Positions 10,689 to 22,000 of a stretch of DNA of 64,000 nucleotides are shown here, one piece after another. The notes below the pieces were generated by a model. The model made no database searches. It was not told where the DNA came from and worked only from the letters and a program-made list of their open reading frames with translations. A program made the translations under genes and the position numbers. Every line of letters begins with the position of its first letter. The first letter of the stretch is position 1. This stretch comes from Triangularia verruculosa (Eukaryota; Ascomycota; Sordariomycetes; Sordariales; Podosporaceae), in contig MU863967.1 of NCBI GenBank assembly GCA_033296885.1, positions 62,001 to 126,000 on the forward strand, written 5' to 3'.

Positions 10689-11294
10689 TCTGGAGTTGTG
10701 GGTGTTGGATCTTTTGCGGAAACCAAACAGCTCTATTTTGTTTGTTTCTGTTGCCAACAAAAGATATATCTAGGATCGGGTATATTTAGGGAGGATATAT
10801 GGGTAGGGAGTGGTATCAGGGCACCCGACAGACCATGTTGAACGAAACGTCATGGGCGGCTGTGTTTCGGGGAGGCAGCAGAAAGTACCTGCCCTCCCAA
10901 TCGGCTTGTGGCGCTGCCGGACCGGGCCCTTTGTTTCTGCTTTTTTTGTTTCCCTTTTTTGCCTGCTCCATGCACTCCGACCCAAAAACGTGGTCGGCAG
11001 TGCAAGCAGCCAGCCAACAGTGCCACCGTTACACCTGCAGGGTTTCAGACGGTGCGTCCGCCCAAAAGCTTATCTCCCGTACCTTTGGTCCCAGCTCCTC
11101 GGATTTCCCATCACCCGAACTGCTACTGTACTGTACTGTACCTGCGTGTGGCCACATGGAACGTCGGCAACCAGCAGGCTGTAATGTGCGATTTTCGCAA
11201 GACATACTGTATTTGTGAAGCTATATATATTTCCCTCCTCTATTTGAACCAATGGCCGCCATTACAATTCGTATTTGTCGCAAGTCGAGAATGT
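10689..11294. other. intergenic between DUF7053 gene and ORC4
   Basis: Promoter of the DUF7053 gene and 3' flank of ORC4. It holds a C/T-rich tract near 10930 and a short CTGTA repeat near 11130. Long overlapping ORFs here extend antisense into ORC4 and are not called. Confidence 0.45.
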
Positions 11295-13998
11295 TCAGAT
11301 CTCCTTGCACCAGCGCGCCAAAACCGCATTGAGTTTAACCGCCGCCGGGATCTCCTCCAGCGCAACGTCCAGCTTCCACATCTTGGAGTCGAGACCGCTC
11401 AGACCAGCCGTTCCCCTCCCGCCCGAAGCCGCCGGTACGAGCAATCCGAGCGCAACCAGCCGCTCCCACGCCATGCCTGCAATACCCCGGCCCCACACTC
11501 TTGTTCCGCCGCCGAGAACGAGCAGGCCAGAGCTTGCTGTCTGTACCCGTTGTTTGCTCATCAGCGACGAGTACTCGTCGTAAGCCATCGCAAAGTTCAC
11601 CGTATCTGTATGTGCTACAATGTCTAAGCGTGCTGCCGCAATCAGGAGCGAAAGGTCTAGGTCTGAGAGAGACTCCAGCATATGCAGTTTAGAGTCTGGT
11701 GGGTCCAGAGAGACAGCGGTGCCAGGGGCTGGTATCCTCAAAAAAGGTGATGTTGGTGAAAGACCAGCCAGCGGTAGGACGCATGTGATCAAGAAGGCAG
11801 AGGCCGATTTGGTGCTGGCCCAGTATGACTCAAGGTGGTCCTTGAACCTTTGGTCCTTGTTGTAGAGGCCCTGCGTTTCGGTGTCAATACATGCAAACTG
11901 CATTCACACATCTTGTGTATCAACTTACGTCAACTCGATCGTACCACCACTTCCAAAAGTCCTCATGACCCTCCAATCCGGCATCGATGCCCTCAGTCTC
12001 CATATCCTCCTCATCAATGCTCAGCCCTTGCCTGCATACATCCCAGAACGCAGGAAGGCTCTTTGGCAACGAGAGGTAGACATATCTGTGGCTAAACCGA
12101 CTCTTGACTCTCTTCTCTAGGCTCTCCACCACGTCGATTCTTGTCGTCAGGCCAACAACCGCAATAGGCGCCTTTCGAGCCTGCGCGATATCGAACAGAT
12201 TGTAGAGAAGCGTTTGCCTGGCATGTGTTGCGAAAAGATCAAACTCATCAATCACAAAGACAATCGATTTGGACGTCACCCCCTCGTGGGACTCTGCAAT
12301 CTCTGACGGGTGCGAAAGCAGAGCCAAGAGAGAGGCCATGGTGTCGGCATAATTGGTCGTCTGTAGCAGTCAGCATTTCCTTCATCAGCAAATAACAAAA
12401 ACAACGCCCATGCTTACCTTGTTCACAAGGTCATCCTCCACAGCCATCTCCTTGCCTAGCTGGCGCCAAATCTCCCTCAACGCAAGCTTATCATCAGTGT
12501 GTATGAACCCGTTCAGCCTCACAACGTGGAATTCTTCCTTGTGTTGCTTGGACACATCCGAGATAACCGACTCCACCAGCGTAGTCTTTCCACATCCTCG
12601 CGCACCAATCACCAGCATAGAATTACCCTCTCCAGCAACAACCGTCTGCTCAACAAGCTGAAATGTCTTGTCATAAGCCTCATCCTGTCCACGAAGCTTG
12701 ATCTTTCTTCTACCAGCACACCGATCGAGCAGCACCCTCTGCGCCATACGCAGATGCTCTTCAAAGTTGGGAATATCAGGCAGCTCCTCAGCGACCGGCG
12801 CAACGACTGTCGCCTTCTTGTCCTGAAACGAAGCCCCTCTGTCCTTTGCCGTTCCGTCCACGCTCAATAACCCCGCCATTTTCTTCACTGTACAGTCCTT
12901 ACAGAACCAATCTCCCCTGGGAATCTTCGCAACACCATAACACTTTTGGTGTACCGCCATGTCGCAGCTGTCGCAGAATAGGATCTGGTTTCCTCGCTTC
13001 GAGTCCGGTTTCGAACAGACAGCGCAAACCTCATCGTCGCTATCCTCCTCCTCCTCCTCCTCCTCGCCATCGTCTTCAGCCTCGGGTTCTTCCTCGCCAC
13101 CCGGCCCTAACCTATGCTTGCCTGTCGACTTCTTGGTTGGAGTGGTGTCCCCCTCTGATTCACTCTCTTCCTCCTTATCAGTCCCCTCCTCCGCGGCAAA
13201 GACAACATTCTTCTTTCCTCTCTTTCCATCCGCTCCTTTTTCTTTTCTCGGGGTTAGTATCCCTTTTGGAACCTGAGCCGGAGCCTCCCCACCCCGTAAA
13301 CTAGCCACCGCTCTCGGCTTGCGAGACTTTGGTACAAGACTTGTAACTGTGGTGCTGGTTGCGTCGGAATCGACCCCAGAGTCTGCGTTGCCATTTTGAA
13401 GAGCAGCTTTCTTTGAGTTCTTAACCGCCGAGGGCTTCTTCTTCGCGGGGACACCATCATCCCCCTGTTCATCCGTGATTGGTGGGGCTGTCCGTTGCTT
13501 GTTTGGTGGCCGGCCGCGTCGTTTCTTCTCTACTAGAGGCTCCTCCAAATTTTCCTTTCCGCCGCGAGGGGCCGACGTGACAGACTTGGTGGTCGTCTTG
13601 CGCTTTGTGGCCGTGACGGTAGTGGCAGTGGTTATCTCAGCTGAACTCAACTCATCTTCATCTGAAGCTGGAAAATCGTAAATGTTGCTCTTTTTCTTGA
13701 CTGGAGGTTGACGTGTTCTTTTCGAAGCGGCGAGAGACCTAGGTTGTGATTGCTGGCCGTCTGAGTCGGGGATATCTACTGGTTTGCTGGCTGCAGATGT
13801 AGGCGCGGGTGCTGCGCGCCGCCCGCGGGTTTTAGTCCCGTTTGTTGTTGTTGTTGTTGTTGCTACTGGTGATTCTTTTGATACTCGTGCTTTCTTTGCG
13901 ACTGTTGTTGATGAAAGATCTGGCTCATCTTCGTTCTGAGACCGCGCTCGCTTTTTGCGTGCTGCAGGGGCAGCGGGATTGGTGGTATTACGTGACAT
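11295..13998 (-). CDS. orc4: origin recognition complex subunit 4 with PHD finger and AT-hooks
   Basis: Three exons (13998-12418, 12360-11929, 11870-11295; introns 57 and 58 nt) give 862 aa. Residues 1-320 are basic, low-complexity and probably disordered, with AT-hook-like KTRGRR (about 56) and KKRRGRPPNK (about 158), then an acidic run. Residues 324-369 form a PHD finger (CAVC..FCDSCDMAVHQKC..WFCKDC, C4HC3). The AAA+ ATPase follows: Walker A GARGCGKTT at about 465 and Walker B VFVIDEFDLF at about 561, then the sensor region and the ORC4 C-terminal domain ending LARWCKEI. ORC4 is one of six subunits that mark replication origins in the nucleus. The AT-hooks suggest direct binding to AT-rich DNA, as established for fission yeast Orc4; the PHD suggests histone-tail reading (inference). 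Confidence 0.9.
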
Positions 13999-15203
13999 TG
14001 AAAACGAAATCTAAGAGACAGAAAACAAGAAAAGCTGGAAGGTCAGCTTACTATTAAAAGTACAAATTAAAAGAAGTCTATAAGACAGTGAAAGCAGGCG
14101 GTTGGATGATGAGCTGCAGGTTTTCACGAGATGGGCTCGGCCAGCCAGGGCGGATAGTCGCGTCTCACCCAGCGCCAAGCGCGTTGGCCAGCACTTAATG
14201 GTTCGCCTATAAGAATTTATAGTGGGCCTTGTAATGGACCGGGGCGCTAGCCCAGTTTGTGTGCCCCCGCTATTTAGCTGCTATCCCGCTGATGTCAAGA
14301 TTGATGACGAGATTATTCTGGCATTTTGGTGGGACACGCAGCGTGCATCAACTACACCGAGTTCAGGAAGGAAGCGCTTGCATGAACACACTCAGCATGA
14401 ACCCAGAATGGTCGAGACGCGCCCGCGCAACTCTTCTTCACTGATACCAGCACCACCTGTGATCACACGAGGGGCAGGGTCCTCGACACATAGACAACCA
14501 GTGTTTCCTACATGAAGAATAACAGTACATGAATTCCTAGGAACCTTCCCTAAACCAACCAACAGTGATACAAAACGTGTGTGCCCGAATCGCAATCCAT
14601 ACCCAAGGTACCCCAACCCAAACTCCAACCGTACGTAGTAACCCTTGCCTCAAAAGCCCTCCCTTATAGAAGAGATAAGATAAACCCGATACCCCCAAAC
14701 CTCAGCCGAAACCCACCAAACCAAAGAAAGAAAGAAGACGGCCCGAAGTCCTTCATTCACCGGACATCGCCGAAGCAGTAGAACAATGGCCGTACTCAAG
14801 ACCGGGCGGCTGGGGAACCTTTGGACAAAGACACCCCCGATAAGCCATGACAAGACAAGAACAATAAGCCACACACACCAAATGTACACCAGCTACTACC
14901 AAACTTGCAAAAGTTCCCCTGAAACCAGGTAACTCCGAAAAAAGCGAGCCCGTTCCCGGCCCGCCCGTCATCCTTTCCCTTTTTTTCCCTTTTTTCCCGT
15001 CTGCGGAGAGAAAAAGACAGCGGAGTTAAATCCGCTCGAATTTCGCCTCATGGACCTTTGGGGAAAGGAAACGTGCCATTGAGATCTCAGATAGGATGCG
15101 TACCTAACCACGAGACCGTTTTGTTCAGGGCAAAAAGGGGGGGTGGGGGGGAGGAGGCGAAACCAGCTCTCTTGAAATGTATGAAAGAGAATCAGGTAGC
15201 TGG
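13999..15203. other. intergenic, no supported gene
   Basis: Promoter of ORC4 and 3' flank of the GPI-type protein gene. Homopolymer-rich stretches lie at 14975-14998 (T) and 15135-15155 (G). ORFs are short and overlap on both strands. Confidence 0.45.
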
Positions 15204-15572
15204 CTAGAGGAGCATAGCACCCCCAACCACAGCCCCAATCACCCCCAGAATCCCCGCCACGGTCGAGCTCGCGCTCGAGACCTGGAAGAAGTCACCCCCA
15301 CCGTTGCCAGCGAACCGGTTGGAACCCAAGCCGAGGTCTGTCGGGGAGGGGGAGCCGGCGCGGAGGACCTGGTTGGTAATGCTGTTGTCAGTGGACGGCA
15401 ACTCAGGTAAACAAGGGGCTATCTTAATGTTGTTGTTGCTTACACCAGTCTCGGCTACTTGGACAGTAACGAGGGTCGAGTTGGACCCAATCTGTCTTCT
15501 GAAGGGCTGCTGCTCGGTGGTAGCACTGGCCAAGGCGGCGGTGAAAAGGAGGATTGGAGCGAGGAGCTGCAT
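15204..15572 (-). CDS. small GPI-anchored-type surface protein
   Basis: Single exon, 122 aa. It begins with a signal peptide (MQLLAPILLFTAALASATT), followed by a possible Kex2-like basic site (FRRQIG). The middle is a short Ser/Thr/Asn-rich mature part with one Cys (KIAPCLPELP). It ends in a hydrophobic tail without charged residues (STVAGILGVIGAVVGGAMLL) preceded by small residues (SSASS), the usual layout for GPI attachment. Cell-wall or plasma-membrane location follows from this. The open frame extends upstream to 15752, but the signal peptide fixes the start at 15572. No named family recognised. Confidence 0.7.
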   Translation of the reverse strand: MQLLAPILLFTAALASATTEQQPFRRQIGSNSTLVTVQVAETGVSNNNIKIAPCLPELPSTDNSITNQVLRAGSPSPTDLGLGSNRFAGNGGGDFFQVSSASSTVAGILGVIGAVVGGAMLL

Positions 15573-16815
15573 GTTGGATGATGTATTCGTTTCGTGAAAG
15601 GTGTGAATGTGTTTAGATCTTGATCTTGATTGTACTGATGACGGTGGGAGTGCGATACAGTTTGAGCTTGTAAGCCGTGAAGTAAGAAGGAGTGTATACG
15701 ACGTGAGTGGTGATAAAAACAAAGTCCGATAAGACTGGGCAAACTGTCCCATTTTATCTTTCGATAACTCTCTTCTTGTCCATCCCTACGGTAGACTGAT
15801 CCCCATCCCCCAATGCCCCAGCAACGACCATACATTGTCCCAGCACACCGGCTCACCACCACCGCCCGTCCATCAAATTCCATCTCGCAACCAATAAGCT
15901 CCCCAATCTATCAAAACAAAAGTAGATACCGGCTGCAAGGTATGCTAACGGATTCTTGAGTGAAATGCGGGGATACATGCCAGCCGAAGCGACGATGCTG
16001 AAACGGCATCTACACGCCTCGCCAAGGGTGATTGCATTCCTCCCTACCTACGTAGCTCCCTACGCCCCCCCTTACCCATACATGACATAGTTTGTTTACT
16101 TCACTCTCACAAAGACAACACAGAAACAAATAGTTGGTTCAAAACTTGTTCTCATTTCATCTTTTATGAACTTTCTTCATCCATCAATCTCTGTTTTATT
16201 TGTTTCACCACCCAACACGCCGATTTAACGCCCCCATCCATCATAAATCTTATATTGTCCCCCTCCAGCCCTCCTAACCGCCAGGTAAAATTCGCAATGA
16301 TAATAAACAACAGAGGAGATAGTCGTATGTGTAGGTCCGTGGTGTGTGTGAGAAAAGAGGTATAATATGTAAATGCCGATGATCAGCTTTCCCTCCCTCC
16401 CAAATCTATGCTACCAACCAGCCCGACCACCCATCATTCTCCATAAACCGACATAACAAAACGTAACAAACGAAAACGCCATGATTGATATTTCCCCAAT
16501 TTCCCCGATTCCGTGATCGACACATCCCCAAGGAACCAAACAAAGAAAAAAGAGACATTGGATGATGTTTGTATTAGTCAGACAGAAATATTCTATCATC
16601 AGGAGGTTTTGAGATAAACTCATCAAGCAAGACAGTCCCGTCTCCCAAGAACTGCTGCTTTTATCCCCGCATGCATCCAATCCGACGGTAGAGTATTGTC
16701 GTATTGTCTGGCAGACGGCCAGTGGTACGACCGCATCAAGGAGCTAGTCCTTAATCTGATCCGGTCGAGACCGTGGAGGCAGCAATGATCTCAACGAGAG
16801 CCGGTTGGATGGTGG
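15573..16815. other. intergenic, no supported gene
   Basis: Promoter of the GPI-type gene and likely 3' UTR of the RGS gene. T/A-rich with many short ORFs; nothing else supported. Confidence 0.45.
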
Positions 16816-19071
16816 TCACTTCCGGTTCGATCTGCTCTGGCTCCGTTCTGGTACGCGGGGTTGGCCGTGGGTGGCGCCGATCTGGTCAAAGTTGTAGTTC
16901 TTGAGGGTTTGCTCATACTTGGGGCTGCGTAGAAACTTGGGGACAGAATCCTGTTCAGATTGTTAGCCCAGTCCCTAAACGGCAGGCAAAGACAAAAACT
17001 TACGCTAGCCATCAGCTTGAAGACGGCGTTTTGGGCATCCTCAAAGAGAGCGGTGACCTCGTGGAGCGTGTCAATCATGGCAACATCCTGCCCAACTGCC
17101 TTGGTCATGCGGGTAGCGAGATTGTTACGCAGTTGGTGGTCAATATTGAGCTCGCAAGGAGAGCCGGGGGCTAGGAATGCGTTGTAGATGCCATAGGCCT
17201 GGGCCATGATCTCCTTGATACCGTCCAGAGACGAGGCGTTGGCAGGGCTCCTTTGCACCGACTTGATGGCCGTCCTACACTGACGCACAAATTCGTCCAC
17301 GTCGATATAGAAAGACAGGTTCTCCTCGCAATGCGTCTCACGGAGGTTCTCGCGGAACAGCAACCTGAGCGCAGGGTCGTTGAGGATTTTGTCCAGCCGT
17401 TGTGTGTTGGAATCCTTGGCGATGCCACTCCGAGCGTTGTGTCCGTCGCTTTCTGATTGCCGGCCCCTGGCCAAAGCACCATTCACGAGATCCCTACCCT
17501 TGGCAGTTACCTGATAGATGGCGTGTTTTGTCGGTTGGAAAAGGTTGTGGGCGGGATATTGGGCCATGTGAGAACGATCTTGTTGCACGGCCTCCATAAG
17601 GTCGTACTCTACAAACAGAGAAGCAATCTCGATGGTTTCCCGGCGGTCTACCGTGGTCGAGCAGTCCATCAACCAATCCGTCGCTGACTTTCCGGTAAAG
17701 GTATCCTTGAATGTCTTGCCGCCAACCTTGCGCTCCGCAGCCATCTTGACACCAGTAAGGCCATCCTTGTAGTCGCTCAACGAGTCCGAGTCGGCGGAGT
17801 TGACGCTTGGCTTGACGTTGGGGCCATTAGCGCCAATAAATCTCCTGAAGATGACCTCGATCGTTCCCCGGTCGGTAAGCAGCTTGTCGGTTTGTCCGTC
17901 ACGTTCCAGTGATACCAGCTGTGGAAGCGCAGCACCAACCAACTCGGCCACCTGCTTCTGCTGAATGCCGTTTCTCGAGCAGAATCGGTCCAGAATAGAA
18001 ATACCCTTGGGTGTGAGCTGCCACACTGAACCCTTCATGGTGTATACTTGCTGGTACCTCCCATCTGCCGACTCAATGAATCGCGCCTCTAGAAATCTTT
18101 GGCAGATCGAACGGGCCATGTCCTTGGCCATGGAGAAGGTCGTTGTTGTAGTGGTGGTTACAATCCTGGAGGGGTCTTTGGGATCAGGCATCCGGTTGGA
18201 CTGGGAGAATTTGAGCGACCCGAGATTGTTGATGGCATCTTCAGACAGGAATGTGTGCTCAATCTTGGTCAGGCGTACACGATGAGCCGACAGCGGCAGA
18301 AGGCTGACAATCAGTGTCGCAAACAGATCCTTGAAGTCCTACGCTTGCTAGTTAGGACCACCAAAACCACGGCTGCAAACACACAAAGATATCATGGGGC
18401 AAAAAACTGACTTTGGTAAACGGCCTGTCATCGTCTGTCATGCGCAGTAAGCGCGAGGATGTTTGGTGCATCTTGTTATCTGATGGACCGACAAAGGTCG
18501 GCTCGGGTCTGGTTGGGTCTGTTTCGCTGTAGGGCTGAGACGGGGGATTCCTGGGGCTCAGCTGCTTGCCGGCCGAAGTCGACGAGGCGGGAGCCGTGAA
18601 ATACGACTGCGATGCCGATCGGACGCTGCGGGCGGGCCTTTCGGGACTCGACTGGCCGGACTGGATGCCACTGGCGGCAACAAGAGTGGCGAGAGTCTCG
18701 GGGCCAGTCGAAATACGGCTGAGCGATTGGCGCGAACGGACTCTGGGCTCGGATTTGCCCGAGAGGCTTCTGTCAAAAAAACCAAAGAAGCCGGCAGCCC
18801 GCAAGGAAGTGGTGGAGGGGCTGCTGGAGTGGTGGGCGCGGTGGGCGACGGTGGGTGATGATGATGCGGATGCCGACGAGGTGGTGGTGGGTGTGGGTGT
18901 GGGTGTGGATGTGGACACGGCGGCTGGTGGTGCTGGAACTTGGGTAGCCAACGGACCGACACTGGAGTCGCGGGGTCTGATGGACAAGCTGAGCTTGGAC
19001 GAGGAGTCGTCTTTCAATGGTTCAGGCTTGTCTGTTGAATCGGTAGTCGCTGTGCTGGACGTCGCGGCCAT
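16816..19071 (-). CDS. flbA: RGS protein with fungal DEP domains (FlbA/Sst2 family)
   Basis: Three exons (19071-18412, 18338-17004, 16950-16816; introns 73 and 53 nt) give 709 aa, close to the usual length for FlbA. Residues 1-210 are Ser/Thr/Pro-rich. A first DEP-like region follows at about 220-340 (FKDLFATLIVSLLP, FLEARFIE, WQLTPKG) and a second at about 420-500 (TFKDTFTGKSATDWLMD, IASLFVEYDLMEAV, YQVTAKG). The RGS domain is at about 520-660 (RLDKILNDPALRLLFRENL, CEENLSFYIDVDEF, YNAFLAPGSPCELNIDHQLR, DAQNAVFKLM). By family knowledge it speeds GTP hydrolysis on a G-alpha subunit, with the DEP domains tethering it to a receptor at the plasma membrane, and controls the choice between growth and sporulation. 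The large gene-free region upstream may hold its regulatory sequence (inference). Confidence 0.9.
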
Positions 19072-22000
19072 CTACTACCTAGCAGCTACGCATTGCAATC
19101 GGTGGAATATTCTATGGGAAGGGTGTGCGTGCCGCGGCGGGACTGGCTGGTTCAAATAAAAAGAGGGCTTGAGGGGTCAAGACAAAATAGCGTGGGTGCA
19201 TGGGTGGGCTATGGACTCTTGGCCCACGGCCAGGTGGGTGCAGTGCGGAATACCTACCTCTCGCCAAGTCATGTACCAGTACCCAAGCAGCCAAGCACGA
19301 GAGAGGCCAAGGTACCCTCTCTGCCTCCTCTGCCGCTTGCCGTCTAGCGAAACTTGGACGCCGTCACCCCAGACAGAACAAAGAAATCAGCTCGGCGTCG
19401 GACGTGAACACGGTGCCCACTCACAGTTTCCTTCTCAAAAGTACATACATGTAGAATTCTATGGTGTTGATTGACACTTATAAAAATGGCTGACGAAACG
19501 GGAACAGACCAACAAGGTAATACGGCACATCAATTAAAGCTCACATCCCAGCGCATGGCCGTGTTTCAGACTCTCACCAGCCCCGGACGGAGCCGCTGGG
19601 TGCTGGGTTAGGTCGGAAACTGTCAGCGGCCGGGCTCCTTTGACTGAAGCTGAAGAACGTGCACTACGTACTGTATAAAACTGGGACAGCCTGCCCTCTG
19701 TTCTCGTCACAAGCAGCCCGGGCAGCAGCCCAGCAGCAAGCAGCTCTTACCGCTCTCCATGCGGATGGCCCATTCACATCATCAACGGTGTTGCAGCATG
19801 AACAACCCAAGCGAGCTGCAGTCGCGTGGAACACGTGCGCTCCAATCAATCCTATTGTTTTTGTCGTTGATTTTTTGGCAAAGTCTACCGCCACTTCCCA
19901 GTGTTACCGCCGACGGATCGTGTGGCGGATTCTGCTTGATTGTCCGTTTTTTCCTCCAGGGCGGTGGCTCGGTGGCTTGAGAAATTGTGGGCGGTGACCG
20001 CGGTGACGGAGCAGCGAGTGAGCGAGCAGCAAGGAGCGGGAAGCACAGGAGCCATGTGGTGGAGCGAATGCTATGCCGAACAGGGCACATGGCTTGCAGG
20101 GTTCCTCTCTTGCAGGGGTATCATACACAGCCTAGCCCGTTTGGAACAAGAAGCACCCCTCACTGGGTGGACCCAGACGGTGGGAAAGGGACATTTGAGG
20201 GTCAATCTTCAGCACCGCAACAAATGGACAAATCTTCTCGTAATCCATCCACCGCCTCCTCTCTTTGGGAACCCGCCAATGGCCTTGCTCCGGGCCAGCC
20301 AGACCCTGGCCCAGATGCCCCCCCACCGCCAGCTAGCTATCATCTCATCACTGTGAACCATCCCAACAACGAAGCATCCGAACAGTGAACAGTGAACAGC
20401 GCACCACGGTCAGCGCTTGCCGATCTTTTGGACTGACTCTTGTGTGCAACGCCAGAATATGTGATCGCCAGTTTTGGAAACAGCTATTCTTGGAAGACAG
20501 GAAAGCCATGATTGATCTGCGGGCTGGTTCCAGACTCCACGTCCCCTAAAAACTAGGGTATCAGTCCTCTGCTTCTTGACTATTGTTCTGATATCACATT
20601 TTCTGGAAGAAACATTCCGTGGCCGGGGTTGAGGCCGCTTGGAACGCATGAATGTGGAATTCTAGGGGTTTGTTCCAAAAAGCTTCGCTCCGCCATCGCA
20701 GGTTTCAGAGAACATTGACAGAAGTTTTGACGGATGATTGAAGCAGAACACGTGGACTCTGATTTGGGGCATAGCTTGCGAGAAAAACTCCAGGTTCTGG
20801 TATAGTCCCGTAGGGCTTATTCCACCAAGTCCTTAGTGGGCGATGGGAAAGTGAACGGCGACGATGTTTCGCATGTCTAACCCTTGCAGTCCCCTTCTAT
20901 ACCCTTGTTATGATTATAAGACATTCGGTTCCCTGCAATATATAAGTCGCATGATTATTATCGTGCGCAAATATACCTAGGGTTATATGTGTGTGGTTTC
21001 CATGTCGCTGCTAACTCCGCTGTAAATGCTCCGGGCCTGGATCTGTCAATTGCTGATAAGCAGTTCAGGTGACGTAATAGTCAGTTTCGAGTTTTGAAAG
21101 TGGGATAATGAGCAGAAGAGGAAGAAATTTCGGACGCTCCGAAGTGGTGTAGACAAGAGGAACGTGGGAGCTTCAGCGCCAGGGCCATCGCTGTAATGGC
21201 TCATGATCCGATACAGCTCTCAGTGGAGGCTCTCGGTTGATCGGGTTGCTCAGCATCCACTCTAAACCACCACGTGAGGGGAAATGTTATCAGCAGCTCC
21301 GGCGGGATGTCGTGGATGTGTCCTAACGACTCCATCTTCTCATCTCGGTACAGTTAACGGGTTGTCGATAGACGGTGGCGTTCTCCTCTCGCACAATCAC
21401 ATCGCACACCCAGCCATCCGATCTCCGTTTTCGTTTCCAAAAAGCAACGAGAAAAAATTCCACGTTTTTTTCTTCCAGGGCTCCGTGCATGTTGCCATGT
21501 TGTATGCACGTCAGATTTGTGCGGGGAATTTCGGCCAGAGGTCACGGCATGCTGTTGATCGAATCTGGAAAGCCGTCAATTCCTGACAAGGCAAGAAAAC
21601 CAACAAACCACAAAGGCTCGAGAAAAAAGAAATGACAGAAGCTGAGAATTCACACGGAATTTGGAAAATCGGTGTGATTGCGACCATGTTCGCCTTTTGA
21701 ATGGTCATGATACCCTTGCCCAGCGGTCCATACCGCCATTTGCAAGATTCCAGCGCGCGGGAGACCACTAGGCTGGACGACGATCTTTGCCCAAGCCAGC
21801 AAGAGCTCAAAGAGAAAACTTTCTCAGGGACTGGTGATTCACGGGAGCTTCATGATTCATCAACACACACTCTGGGCTGATGATGCAGGTTGATGCTCAC
21901 TCACCATACCCATTCCGGGATGGGCTTCCCGGCCACTATATCGTCGCCGTCTTCAATTGGCGCGGCTACGGGCTTGCAACGGCAATAGCAGAGATGCAAC

